Source: Caldilineaceae bacterium
Lineage (GTDB): Bacteria > Chloroflexota > Anaerolineae > Caldilineales > Caldilineaceae
Reading direction: 5' to 3'
Length of the DNA stretch: 64,000 bases
NCBI GenBank assembly: GCA_018003515.1
Contig: JAGNDO010000003.1
Location: forward strand, 62,001-126,000
The first letter of the stretch is position 1. Every line of letters starts with the position of its first letter. The notes under the pieces were generated by a model. That model was not told the origin of the DNA. It worked only from the letters and a program-made list of their open reading frames with translations, and did not search any database. The translations under genes were made by a program, and so were the position numbers. Below, piece by piece: positions 17,009 to 25,871 of the stretch.

Positions 17009-17454
17009 GCAATTATCTCCGGGGGAGCCACATTGAGTGACACCCAATAGCCTTCAATTTGACGCACTACGCCCAAGAAGCCCTCGAATGAGACCGGTTT
17101 GACCAGGTAACTGTTGGCCCCGCTGTCATAACAGAGGGCACGGTCGCCCTCTTCTTTCGAGGAGGTAAGAATGATCACAGGGATGCGCTTGATGAGGGGG
17201 GTGGCTTTGACCTGGCGCAGGACTTCAAAACCATCGATGCCCGGCAGCTTCAAATCCAGCAGAATCAAGTTTGGCAGGGGGTATTGTTTGCGGTCGGCAT
17301 ACGCATCACGCCCAAAGAGATAATCCAGGGCCTGTTGGCCGCTGGTCGCCACCTGAACAGTGTTGACCAGCTTCGCCTCGCGGAAGGCGTCAAGGGTCAA
17401 CTCCACATCCATGCGGTTGTCTTCCACAAGCAGAATAACGGCGCTCTTTCCCAT
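17005..17454 (-). CDS. Single-domain response regulator (Rcp1-like)
   Basis: The 149-residue protein is a lone receiver domain: acidic pair E11-D12 (LLVEDNRMD), phosphoacceptor Asp67 in LILLDLKLPGIDGFEVL, Thr/Ser in VIILTSSKEEGD and Lys in ANSYLVKPVSFEGF. The YLF...DRKQYPLPNLILLDLKLP pattern is typical of phytochrome-associated Rcp1-type regulators. It starts six bases after the upstream kinase gene ends and overlaps the next gene by four bases. With no output domain, it most likely shuttles phosphate between the two kinases. Confidence 0.92.
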   Translation of the reverse strand: MGKSAVILLVEDNRMDVELTLDAFREAKLVNTVQVATSGQQALDYLFGRDAYADRKQYPLPNLILLDLKLPGIDGFEVLRQVKATPLIKRIPVIILTSSKEEGDRALCYDSGANSYLVKPVSFEGFLGVVRQIEGYWVSLNVAPPEIIA

Positions 17455-17460
17455 ACACGC

Positions 17461-20400
17461 TTACTCCTTGGGTAGCTTTACCCAGAACGTGCTGCCCTTG
17501 CCGACCTGGGATTCGACCCAGACCTGGCCACCCAACAGGTCAACCGCCTTCTTGACGGTTGCCAGACCAATCCCGGTGCCGGGGTAGGCTTCTTCTGAGT
17601 GCAGACGCTGAAAAATATTGAAGATTTTATCCCCATATTCGGGGGGAACGCCGATGCCGTTGTCGGTCACACTGATCAGAGCATAGAGATCGTCGGTGTC
17701 GTCACCATGCAGATCGATCACGATTTGGGGCGGAGCGTCGGGTTGATGATATTTTAGGGCGTTTTCCACCAAGTTGGTGAAAATCTGGTTGAGCAAGGTC
17801 TGATCGCCCATCACCGTGGGCAAGTTCTGCGTAATTTTGAGTGTACCACGGCTTTCACTGACAAGCGATCCCATATTGGTACTAATCTCATGCATGAGAT
17901 CGGCCAGAGAAACCGGCTCTCGGCGCACGCCGGCGCGCCCCAATCGGGAATAGGTGAGCAGATCGTCGATCAGCTGGCCCATGCGGGCGCTGGCCTGGAT
18001 GATATTGCCCAGATAGTGTTGGGCCTCGGCGTTCAAGTCGGCTTGGTGGCGGCGGGCGATGATCTCGGAGAAGCCGCTGATGGCCCGCAGGGGGGCACGC
18101 AGATCGTGGGAGACCGAGTAGGAGAAGGTTTCCAGCTCTTTGTTGGCCTCTTGTAATTGGGCGCCGGTTCGTGTCAATTCCTGGTTCGCGGCCCGCAGAT
18201 CGTCGAACAAGCGCACCCGGTCGATGGCCGTGGCCGCCCGGGCCGCCAAGGCGCTCAGGAAGTCCATGTCCGCCGTAGAATAGACCCGGGGATCTTTATC
18301 CAGCGCGTAGATGACGCCGACGGCCTTTTGGTTGGCCAGCAAGGGGACGCCGGCATAGGCACGTAACGCATATTCCCGCAGCATAGGGTTGGCCCCAAAG
18401 GGATCATCTTGAATATCGGACACGATCAAGGGTGCCTGATGGTCGATAATCCAGCGGGTGGCCCCTTCTGACTTGCGCAGACGCGGCCGCGTGGCGTCGA
18501 GTTGCTGGCCGGGCACGGTCGTCGATCTGAGTGAGTAGGACTCCGTGTCGGCATCCCAGATGGCGATGCTGGCACCGCCGGTGGCGGGCAGGAGGTCCGT
18601 GGCCAGACGCGTAATCTGGTCGAGGACAGATTGAAGCTCATACTGTTGACTAATCGCCAGTTCGATGGTTGCCAGGGCACTTTGGCGGCGGAGAAGTTGC
18701 TGTAGCTGGTCTGTCCGCTCAACCACCCGGGCTTCCAACCCGGCGGCGTACTGTTGGATCTGCTCAAGCAGCCGGGCGTTTTGGATGGCGACCACGATCT
18801 GGGCCGCAATGGTCTCCAGCACCCGCTGGTCGGTTTCGGAATAGGCGTTCGGTGTCGGCGTTTCGGTGTTCACCACGCCGATAATCTGATCCCCGGCCCG
18901 CAAGGGCACACAGAACTCGGACCGAATGTGTGAGCGCATGGAGGTGTAGCGGGGATCTTCACGCACATCTCCCAGGCGGATGCTCTCCCCGCTTTGGGCC
19001 ACCCACCCGGTGATCCCCTTGCCCACCCGCACGCCTTTCGAACGCACATAGGCCATGTCCTGCTGGATAAACTCCCTATCTTGGCCTTGGTCGCTGAGGG
19101 CAAAGGGGACCAGGGCATCGCTCTCTTCTTCCACCAAAAGAATCGCGCTATAGTCATAGCCCAGCTCGGTTTCAAGCAGGCGAATCAACGTTTGGGCAAG
19201 GGCTTGGGGAGGCTGGACTACCTGCAATTGTTGGGCCGCCCGGTGAACCGTGGTGAGGTCGCCCAAGCGTTTTTGTGTCTCGGTATAGAGCAAGGCATTG
19301 CCCAGGCTGACGGCGATGGTGCTGGTCAGGGTTTCCAAAAGCCCGGCCTGGGCCTCAAAGTCCCGCTGAGTCTTGGTGGCCAGCCCGATCACACCGATCG
19401 CTTCCCCACCGCTGAACAGGGGCAGGGCGGCGAAGGAGTGGATGCCGGCCTGTTGACATCGCTCAAAATCACACCGCCCATCGTCAAAGATATCCGGCAC
19501 ATACAGCGCTTTCTTCTGGGCCAAGGCCAGCCCGCAAAGCGCTTTCCCCGCGCACCCTTCAGGTTCGTCCCCCAAGAGGGCGGCGACATCGGCGGACCCA
19601 CTGCCCTTCAGTTGCAACGTCTCGCCATCCCACAGGAAGAAGATTGCCAGGTCGGGGCCAGTTGCCTTCAGCATACCTTGGATCCCGGCGGCGATCACCT
19701 CATCCAGAGCAAGGGTCTGGCCCACATCCCGGCCCAGGGCGTTGAGCGCGGCCAGTTCTTCCACGCGCTGGCGGACTTCGGTTTCCGCCTGTTTGCGCTC
19801 GGTCGTGTCAAGGGCAATGCCGATCTTCTCCTTGACTGTCCGATCTGGATTTCTGCGGAAGGGGCGTTCGTAGCTGAGATGGGTCTGCCATGCCCCGTTC
19901 TTGTGGCGCATGCGATAGTCCAGCGTCAGAATCTCGTCGTCTCTGGCCGCGGCCACCTTGGCCTGAAAGTCCATCACCTGGGCCAGATCATCCGGGTGGA
20001 CCAGCCGGGGGAACAGATCGGCCCCCATGGTTTGGATCTCAACCGAGGAATAGCCCAAAAGCCGCTCGACCCCAGAGTTAGCGTACACATTGCGCTGGCT
20101 TTCCATATCATAGACATAGATGATGGCAGGGAAGGTCTCTGCCACAGCATTTGTAAACCGCTGCTGCTCCTGCAAAGCTGCCTCAGCCTCTTTAAGGATA
20201 GTAATATCCGTGCTGATTGCAGAGATGCCAGTGACCGTATCGCCTGTATAGATGGGGTTCAGCGAAGTCAAAAAATGGCGAAGATGGCCCTCCAGGGTAT
20301 GGGAAAATTCAAAAGCAACATTCTTGCCACCAAAGACAGGCTGACACGTTGAGGTCCAGAACTCGTACTCTTCCGCTGTCAGGTGGGCCGTTGCCTCCAT

Positions 20401-22137
20401 CCCTTTCTCAATTGCGACCTTATGGGACGTTAGATACATCCTGGCATAGGTTTTGTTAAAGAACAGGAAGCGATAGTCATTGTCAAACGACCAGATATGA
20501 TCCGCCCTGTTGTCGATCAAAGACTTAAAATTGGCTTCCGATTCCCTGGCGAGATCCTCCAACCGCTTGCGCTCGGTGATGTCCCGATTGACCGCCACCG
20601 AACCGGTCGGATTTCCCTCCCTGTCCCGAATCAGGGAGACAGAGGAGAGGATGTTGCGCGGCGTCCCCTCCTTGTTTTGCTGGATCACATCCCCTTTCCA
20701 AAAGCCGACGCTGCGGAATGTCTGAAGCACTTCGGCCCCGTTGTCATCGGGATAGACTGTGGGGAGGACAGCGGCCACGGGCTGGCCAATCGCCTCGGCG
20801 GCTGACCAGCCATAGATGCGCTCGGCCGCCTTGTTCCAACTGCGGATGCCAAAGGTCATATCCGTGGAGATGATGGCGTCGGATACAGTTTCGATCAGAT
20901 TGGCCTGATAGCGAAGCTGTCCTTCCGTCTGCTTGCGCTCGGTGATGTCTCGGACGACGCTGATGATATGAGGGGCACCATCCAGATCGATCAGGCTGGC
21001 CGAAATCAGGCCATCAGCCAAGCTGCCATCCGCTTTGCGAAACTGCGCTTCCAGATTGCGCACTTCCCCGTCCCGCTGTAATCTCGCTCTAAACTGCTCT
21101 CTGGCCTTCGGGTCAGCCCAAATGCCAAACTCTGGGGCGGTCCTGCCGACTACTTCGGCTTCGCTATAGCCGGTGGCCTGACTAAAACCGCCATTGGCCG
21201 CCATATACACCCCATCTTCCAGGCGGTTGACGGTGATGGAATCCGAACTGGTGTAGAAGATTTTGCGGAATTTCTCTTCGCTTTTGGCCAGGGCATCCGT
21301 ACGCTTGGCCACAGCGGATTGTAGCCGTACGGTCTGGGTCCAGATACGGTCAGTGATGAAGAGCAGACTCAACAACAGCAAGCCACCCCCGATCCAGATT
21401 AACCCGAACACGAAAGGTGCGGGCTGGGGCTCATGGGTCAGCCAACCCACAGTCACGCTCCATATATTGTCCCCGACCGGAACCACAATCATGTTGGTGT
21501 CGCCAAGCAGATCTTCGACTCCCCAAAAGCGCCTCCCCATAGCATCCACCACTTGGACGGCGAAGCGTGGGTCGGCGGTGCCTAGCGCCTCTTGCAGCAG
21601 GGCGTCAATGTCGAACACCCCTTGAACCATGCCGAGAAAGTCAGTTTTCTTGAACAGCGGATCCCTGGCCACGATGGCTAACGATCCCTGGACGGTCAAT
21701 ATGGGGTCGCTGACGGTCATGCGCCGTTCCTGGATGGCCTTTTCGACAAAAGGAACCACCTCAGGCAGGCTCATCAAATCCAAGCCGACGGCTGGCTCGT
21801 TTGTGGCCAAGGGGTACACGTATCGGATGATGTGATCGGGATCGACATATTGCAGCGCCCGGATGGTGGGGTAACTGGTAAGGACGGTGGCGGCATAGCG
21901 GTTAAAGAGATCCTCGTCTGGCAAGGTGGCGGGGACGAGCATGAAGGCCCGCAAATCTCTCACCGCGGGTAGGCGCAACGTGACGGCCGTCTCCATATTG
22001 TTCTGAAACTCGGCGCTGGCTTGGGTCAGTAACCGACTGTTTTCTATGTGTACCTGGGATCGATACTCCCGATCCGTGAGGACAAGGCAGGTCAGCCCGA
22101 ACCCAAACAGGACGGCTAGCGCTATCCATCGTTTCAA
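17461..22137 (-). CDS. Membrane sensor histidine kinase with extracytoplasmic sensor, PAS and GAF domains
   Basis: The 1558-residue kinase opens with a membrane helix (about 4-20), a ~220-residue extracytoplasmic region resembling CHASE sensors (YPTIRALQYVDPDHIIRYVYPL), and a second helix (about 242-264, FGLIWIGGGLLLLSLLFI). Four PAS domains follow (such as KFRKIFYTSSDSITVN and NLIETVSDAIISTD), then three GAF domains. The phosphoacceptor box is YSVSHDLRAPLRAISGFSE with His near 1343, then an ATPase domain with NLVENALKYH, DNGIGVP and GTGIGLATVK. The HisKA type matches phytochrome-like kinases that partner Rcp1 regulators, and such a regulator is the next gene. Ligand unknown. Confidence 0.9.
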   Translation of the reverse strand: MKRWIALAVLFGFGLTCLVLTDREYRSQVHIENSRLLTQASAEFQNNMETAVTLRLPAVRDLRAFMLVPATLPDEDLFNRYAATVLTSYPTIRALQYVDPDHIIRYVYPLATNEPAVGLDLMSLPEVVPFVEKAIQERRMTVSDPILTVQGSLAIVARDPLFKKTDFLGMVQGVFDIDALLQEALGTADPRFAVQVVDAMGRRFWGVEDLLGDTNMIVVPVGDNIWSVTVGWLTHEPQPAPFVFGLIWIGGGLLLLSLLFITDRIWTQTVRLQSAVAKRTDALAKSEEKFRKIFYTSSDSITVNRLEDGVYMAANGGFSQATGYSEAEVVGRTAPEFGIWADPKAREQFRARLQRDGEVRNLEAQFRKADGSLADGLISASLIDLDGAPHIISVVRDITERKQTEGQLRYQANLIETVSDAIISTDMTFGIRSWNKAAERIYGWSAAEAIGQPVAAVLPTVYPDDNGAEVLQTFRSVGFWKGDVIQQNKEGTPRNILSSVSLIRDREGNPTGSVAVNRDITERKRLEDLARESEANFKSLIDNRADHIWSFDNDYRFLFFNKTYARMYLTSHKVAIEKGMEATAHLTAEEYEFWTSTCQPVFGGKNVAFEFSHTLEGHLRHFLTSLNPIYTGDTVTGISAISTDITILKEAEAALQEQQRFTNAVAETFPAIIYVYDMESQRNVYANSGVERLLGYSSVEIQTMGADLFPRLVHPDDLAQVMDFQAKVAAARDDEILTLDYRMRHKNGAWQTHLSYERPFRRNPDRTVKEKIGIALDTTERKQAETEVRQRVEELAALNALGRDVGQTLALDEVIAAGIQGMLKATGPDLAIFFLWDGETLQLKGSGSADVAALLGDEPEGCAGKALCGLALAQKKALYVPDIFDDGRCDFERCQQAGIHSFAALPLFSGGEAIGVIGLATKTQRDFEAQAGLLETLTSTIAVSLGNALLYTETQKRLGDLTTVHRAAQQLQVVQPPQALAQTLIRLLETELGYDYSAILLVEEESDALVPFALSDQGQDREFIQQDMAYVRSKGVRVGKGITGWVAQSGESIRLGDVREDPRYTSMRSHIRSEFCVPLRAGDQIIGVVNTETPTPNAYSETDQRVLETIAAQIVVAIQNARLLEQIQQYAAGLEARVVERTDQLQQLLRRQSALATIELAISQQYELQSVLDQITRLATDLLPATGGASIAIWDADTESYSLRSTTVPGQQLDATRPRLRKSEGATRWIIDHQAPLIVSDIQDDPFGANPMLREYALRAYAGVPLLANQKAVGVIYALDKDPRVYSTADMDFLSALAARAATAIDRVRLFDDLRAANQELTRTGAQLQEANKELETFSYSVSHDLRAPLRAISGFSEIIARRHQADLNAEAQHYLGNIIQASARMGQLIDDLLTYSRLGRAGVRREPVSLADLMHEISTNMGSLVSESRGTLKITQNLPTVMGDQTLLNQIFTNLVENALKYHQPDAPPQIVIDLHGDDTDDLYALISVTDNGIGVPPEYGDKIFNIFQRLHSEEAYPGTGIGLATVKKAVDLLGGQVWVESQVGKGSTFWVKLPKE

Positions 22138-22219
22138 AATAACCTCCTTGTGCTACGGTTCGTCGATTGGGCAATCTGGGGGGTCAGGCCGTACCGCTGT
22201 AACCCATCCAAGCCATCTC

Positions 22220-22247
22220 AGTATAGCACGTTCCTGGACAGAGTAAA
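22220..22247 (-). promoter_or_regulatory. Possible promoter of the signalling operon
   Basis: On the minus strand TTTACT (22247-22242) and TATACT (22225-22220) are 16 bp apart, about 85 bp before the kinase start. The -10 is good and the -35 weak. Confidence 0.4.
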
Positions 22248-22380
22248 CCGGAGATAACCCAAGCCGGGGGGACAACCACCCTTTCGTCAAACTGGGGACT
22301 CTGGTCATACCAGTAGAAGGGGTCACGCAACATCAATCCATCAGCGGATTGGCGACAGTTGCAGTAGGCGTAACCACTCA

Positions 22381-22450
22381 CTTCCTCGCCCCTTAGCCCC
22401 CAACCTTGGGGGATCTGTCCACGACCTCCCCCAGAATTGGAGGTCGGGCT
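22381..22450. repeat. Dispersed GC-rich palindromic repeat (family G)
   Basis: GCCCCCAACCTTGGGGGATC and ACCTCCCCCAGAATTGGAGG joined by a GTCCACGACC link, in the reverse orientation to the copy at 24158. The 22138-23693 gap contains only such repeats; no gene was recognised. Confidence 0.7.
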
Positions 22451-22554
22451 TCGACGTGAGACTTCGGCCGAACGGGGCAGAGGGGGTGGACGATTGCTTT
22501 TGAACACACTTTTGAGAACTGCTATCATCCAAGCAGTCACCTTCGTCGCTTCTT

Positions 22555-22612
22555 CGATCTATCTATATGGTAGCTATATCCTATCTATAAGGTAGCTATA
22601 TCCTACCCATAT
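22555..22612. repeat. AT-rich direct repeats
   Basis: ATCTATATGGTAGCTATATC is followed immediately by ATCTATAAGGTAGCTATATC and a third partial ATATCGG. The two 23-bp units differ at one position and contrast sharply with GC-rich surroundings. They could be protein-binding sites or a remnant; nothing decides this. Confidence 0.6.
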
Positions 22613-22674
22613 CGGAAGTTCGTATAACCGCCATACAACCCTCGTTGTTCCTGCACTCGACCAGCCAGGCCGGT

Positions 22675-22847
22675 CTCGTTCCCACGCTCTGCGTGGGAAT
22701 GCAACTGGGCGCTCTGCGCCCCTCGGCGCAGGAGCGCCGAATAACCGCTCCCACGCTCTGCGTGGGAGCGAGTACCCGATTCCAGTCTCGCAGTCTCGTT
22801 CCCACGCTCTGCGTGGGAATGCAACTGGGCGCTCTGCGCCCCTCGGG
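22675..22847. repeat. Two copies of the palindromic family A repeat, one interrupted
   Basis: Copies of the CCCACGCTCTGCGTGGGAATGC unit start at 22681 and 22801. The first is nearly complete. The second stops at GCGCCCCTCGG, where the 253-bp tandem array begins, as though that element had entered it. Confidence 0.8.
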
Positions 22848-23586
22848 GGTGTGCGTCAGATTTTTGGAAACGGGGCGGTCAATCCCGGAATGGACCAGTT
22901 CTTGTTGGGCCGAGCCAGTAGTTTTGGCCCATTCCGGGATTGGTAGACGGATCTCGACCTTTCCGGGAATGGGCCAAAACTACTCGCTCGACCCCTAAAC
23001 GCCCTGGCCCATTCCCGGAAAGCCCAGTCACATGCAACCCTGGGCGTCCCGCACCCAAAAACCCCGTTTCCAAAAACCTGACGCACACCCGCCCCTCGGG
23101 GGTGTGCGTCAGATTTTTGGAAACGGGGCGGTCATTCCCGGAATGGGCCAGTTCTTGTTGGGCCGAGCCAGTAGTTTTGGCCCATTCCGGGATTGGTAGA
23201 CGGATCTCGACCTTTCCGGGAATGGGCCAAAACTACTCGCTCGACCCCTAAACGCCCTGGCCCATTCCCGGAATGCCCAGTCACATGCAACCCTGGGCGT
23301 CCCGCACCCAAAAACCCCGTTTCCAAAAACCTGGGCGCTCTGCGCCCCTCGGGGGTGTGTGTCAGATTTTTGGAAACGGGGCGGTCAATCCCGGAATGGG
23401 CCAGTTCTTGTTAAGCCGAGCCAGTAGTTTTGGCCCATTCCAGGATTGGTAGACAGATCTCGACCTTTCCGGGAATGGGCCAAAACTACTCGCTCGACCC
23501 CTAAACGCCCTGGCCCTTTCCCGGAAAGCCCAGTCACATGCAACCCTGGGCGTCCCGCACCCAAAAACCCCGTCTCCAAAAACCTG
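22848..23586. repeat. Three tandem copies of a 253-bp-period element with terminal inverted repeats (family B)
   Basis: TTTTTGGAAACGGGGCGGTC recurs at 22861, 23114 and 23367, exactly 253 bp apart. The first unit begins GGTGTGCGTCAGATTTTTGG and ends with the matching inverse CCAAAAACCTGACGCACACC. Inside are further opposed words (AGTAGTTTTGGCCCATTCC / GGAATGGGCCAAAACTACT). Between and after the units the broken halves of family A (GGGCGCTCTGCGCCCCTCGG) appear. No protein-coding gene was identified inside. Confidence 0.85.
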
Positions 23587-23612
23587 GGCGCTCTGCGCCC
23601 CTCGGCGCGGTC

Positions 23613-23641
23613 TTGACGCCGACCGGGGAAAGTGCTATTGT
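23613..23641 (+). promoter_or_regulatory. Promoter of the DIP1984-family gene
   Basis: TTGACG (23613-23618), 17-bp spacer, TATTGT (23636-23641), 53 bp before the start codon and just after the last repeat fragment. Confidence 0.6.
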
Positions 23642-23693
23642 TCTCCATCAGATTTATCAACAGTTTGCCCTTTTAACCCTGGGAGGTGGAGCC

Positions 23694-24152
23694 ATGAAAT
23701 TAGCAGAGGCCCTGATTTTACGGGCGGATACACAGAAACGTATTGTAGAAATTCGTCAGCGCGCCGTGCGCAACGCCAAGGTGCAGGAAGGCAGCCACCC
23801 CTCGGAAGATCCCCAGGCCCTGTTGACCCAACTGCGAGAGATGTACACCCAACTCACCTCCCTGATCCAGCGCATCAACCGCACCAACACGGTCACATCC
23901 TTTGATGAGACCCTGTCCATGGCGGACGCCCTGGCCGTGCGCGACACAATGGGTTCCCGGCAAGCCATGCTGCGGGAATTGGCCCAAGCCTCCACGCCCA
24001 GCCAGGATCGCTTCACCCGCACAGAGATCCGCTTTGAAAGCGTTTTGGATGCCGGGGCCTTGCAACAAGAGGCCGACCAACTGGCCCGCCAACGCCGGGA
24101 ACTGGATACCCGGGTTCAGGAACTGAACTGGCTGACCGATCTGGTAGCATAG
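23694..24152 (+). CDS. DIP1984 (septicolysin-like) family protein
   Basis: ATG at 23694 has GGGAGGTGG upstream; longer upstream extension would be repeat sequence. The 152-residue product is almost entirely helical, with MKLAEALILRADTQKRI, VQEGSHPSEDPQALL, LIQRINRTNTVTSF and LSMADALAVRD matching the conserved pattern of DIP1984-type proteins. Some relatives are annotated as septicolysin, but the molecular role is not known. No signal peptide or membrane segment. It stands alone between repeats. Confidence 0.8.
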   Translation: MKLAEALILRADTQKRIVEIRQRAVRNAKVQEGSHPSEDPQALLTQLREMYTQLTSLIQRINRTNTVTSFDETLSMADALAVRDTMGSRQAMLRELAQASTPSQDRFTRTEIRFESVLDAGALQQEADQLARQRRELDTRVQELNWLTDLVA

Positions 24153-24157
24153 TCATA

Positions 24158-24236
24158 CACCCCCTCTGCCCCCCGGCCCCCAATGCTGGGGGAGGTCGTG
24201 GACCGTCCCCCCAAGGTTGGGGGGTCAGGGGGGCGC
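24158..24236. repeat. Dispersed GC-rich palindromic repeat (family G)
   Basis: CCCCCCGGCCCCCAATGCTGGGGGAGG-type left core (interrupted here), GTCGTGGACCGT link and CCCCCCAAGGTTGGGGGG-type right core. Confidence 0.75.
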
Positions 24237-24461
24237 AGAGTTGGATGACTCGATTCGTATGTTGGTAGCGATGGGACCAGAGGCGAGCACAAACTCCCCC
24301 GGCGGAGGAGCGTATCCGCCTCCCTGGCGCAAGGGGCAGCGCTTTCTTTACCGTGATGCCCAGTATTGTCACAAGCGTACAGGGTATTGTCATTGTTATA
24401 ACCATGTGCAGATCTGATCTCGACGTGAGGGTGGGGCAGGGGACAATACGAATCGTGAATT

Positions 24462-24500
24462 AAAAAGACGCCCGAACCAGTTGGTTCGGGCGTCTTTTTT
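24462..24500. terminator. Bidirectional terminator
   Basis: AAAAAGACGCCCGAACC and its exact complement make a 17-bp stem with an AGTT loop, ending in T6 on plus and T5 on minus. It serves the convergent flanking genes. Confidence 0.85.
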
Positions 24501-24519
24501 GATCGCTCTGGCGTGTGAC

Positions 24520-25419
24520 TCACCCCACCCGCACGGCCACCCGGTTGCCCGCCGGATCGGTGACGAAGACCCCGCCCTCGACCTCTTCAAAGGCGATGTG
24601 GCTGGCGGCCAAGTGGGCGGTGAACTCTGCCAGATCCGCCGGGCCGGGCAGGAGGAGGGTCCAGTGGTCCAAGCCGGGGGCGTCCGCCGGGGTGGGGGGC
24701 GCGCCGACCCCGGCCCAAACGTTTGCCCCCAAGTGATGGTGATAGCCGCCGGCGGCCAAGAAGATGGCCGATCCGCCAAAGCGCAGCATGAGATCAAGCC
24801 CCAGCACCTGACGATAGAACCGTTCGGCCGCGGCAATGTGGGCCACATGCAGATGCACATGGCCCATGACGGTGGAGGCGGGGACGCTCGTCCACGCCTC
24901 GGCCCGCCGACCGTCGGCGATCAGATCGTCCAGGTCCAGGGGCAGGCTGTCCATGCGGATCTGCTCGCCCAGCCGGGGCCAGACGGTGCGGGGCCGGTCC
25001 CAATACAGCTCAATGCCGTTGCCGTCCGGGTCGGCCAGATAGAGGGCTTCGCTGACCAAATGATCCGACGCCCCCTGGAGCGGATAGCGCGTTTGAAGCA
25101 GACGGGTCAAGGCGCGACCCAGGTCCGCTCTTTTGGCAAAGAGAATGGCGAAGTGATAGAGTCCCGTGGCCCTCCCTGGTTTGGGTCGGGGAGCGGGCAA
25201 CTCGGTCAACACCAGCAGGGGATCGACCTGGTTGGCCGTCAACACGGCCTGGCCGGGTGGGTCGGGCGTGTCCTCCAAGGGGGCCAACCCCAAGGTATTT
25301 GTATAAAAGTCCACGGAACGGGCCAAATTCGCCACCCTCACCTGCACCGCGCCCAGACGCATCTGGGCGGGCAGGGTATAGTCAGGGGTGGGGCGGGGCG
25401 GCTGGGATACGGTTGACAT
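24520..25419 (-). CDS. VOC-family dioxygenase (CatE-like, two vicinal-oxygen-chelate modules)
   Basis: The 299-residue protein has two VOC modules. The first (about 20-145) shows VRVANLARSVDFYTNTLGL and EALYLADPDGNGIELYWDRP; the second (about 185-299) shows VHLHVAHIAAAERFYRQVLGL and GVFVTDPAGNRVAVRVG. His at the start of the first strand of module two and Glu in IELYW are candidate metal ligands. Layout matches CatE-type catechol 2,3-dioxygenase relatives, but the substrate cannot be read from sequence and many such proteins are annotated only as VOC family. It appears monocistronic. Confidence 0.8.
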   Translation of the reverse strand: MSTVSQPPRPTPDYTLPAQMRLGAVQVRVANLARSVDFYTNTLGLAPLEDTPDPPGQAVLTANQVDPLLVLTELPAPRPKPGRATGLYHFAILFAKRADLGRALTRLLQTRYPLQGASDHLVSEALYLADPDGNGIELYWDRPRTVWPRLGEQIRMDSLPLDLDDLIADGRRAEAWTSVPASTVMGHVHLHVAHIAAAERFYRQVLGLDLMLRFGGSAIFLAAGGYHHHLGANVWAGVGAPPTPADAPGLDHWTLLLPGPADLAEFTAHLAASHIAFEEVEGGVFVTDPAGNRVAVRVG

Positions 25420-25871
25420 GCTCGAAGTCCTTTCGCAAAAGCAAATCAGTGGGGGCGATTTGTGTCAACTCACTCTACTCGCAAAGCCAGATTCAGCGCT
25501 GTACGCCCGCTCCCAAATCGATCCAGGGCGAAAAAGCCCCCCTTTCCCGCATGACATATGTCCCGAATATCAGGGGAACCTATCCATTTCAGCACAAAAC
25601 AGCTATTTTGGGACTAGACGAACCACCCAAATTGTGGTTTGATCAGTAGTTGTATCGGTAGATCAATGTTGTTAGCCATTCCTATTTTTTTGGGAATCTG
25701 AACCGGTAAAGCTTTGGCTATACCGGTTGCTTCCCTTTCAAACCGTAATCGTTCACCCCCTCGGCCCCCCGGCCCCCCATTCTGGGGGAGGTCGTGGACC
25801 GTTCCCCCCAAAGTTGGGGGGGGCAAGGGGGGCGGGGAGTGAACGACTACTTCAAACAAAAGGAGCGAACC
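25420..25871. other. Intergenic region between divergent genes
   Basis: It contains upstream sequences of the VOC gene (minus-strand TTGACA at 25468-25463 with a poor -10), a family G repeat at 25754-25842, and the malic enzyme leader. No gene was recognised. Confidence 0.55.
25754..25842. repeat. Dispersed GC-rich palindromic repeat (family G)
   Basis: Full copy: CCCCCCATTCTGGGGGAGG, GTCGTGGACCGT link, CCCCCCAAAGTTGGGGGG, ending ~20 bp before the maeB ribosome-binding region. Confidence 0.75.

Larger units (their letters stand above)
24153..24519. other. Intergenic region without a gene
   Basis: It holds a family G repeat (24158-24236), about 200 bp with no recognised signal apart from a repeated TATTGTCA word near 24363 and 24388, and a terminator at 24462-24500. 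Confidence 0.6.

Noticed and set aside
22848-23586. Small proteins encoded by the 253-bp repeats on either strand
   Set aside because: Reading frames follow the repeat period and palindromic symmetry, have no ribosome-binding sites and match no family.
24240-24440. Small gene between repeat and terminator
   Set aside because: Short frames exist but none has a ribosome-binding site or recognisable motif.
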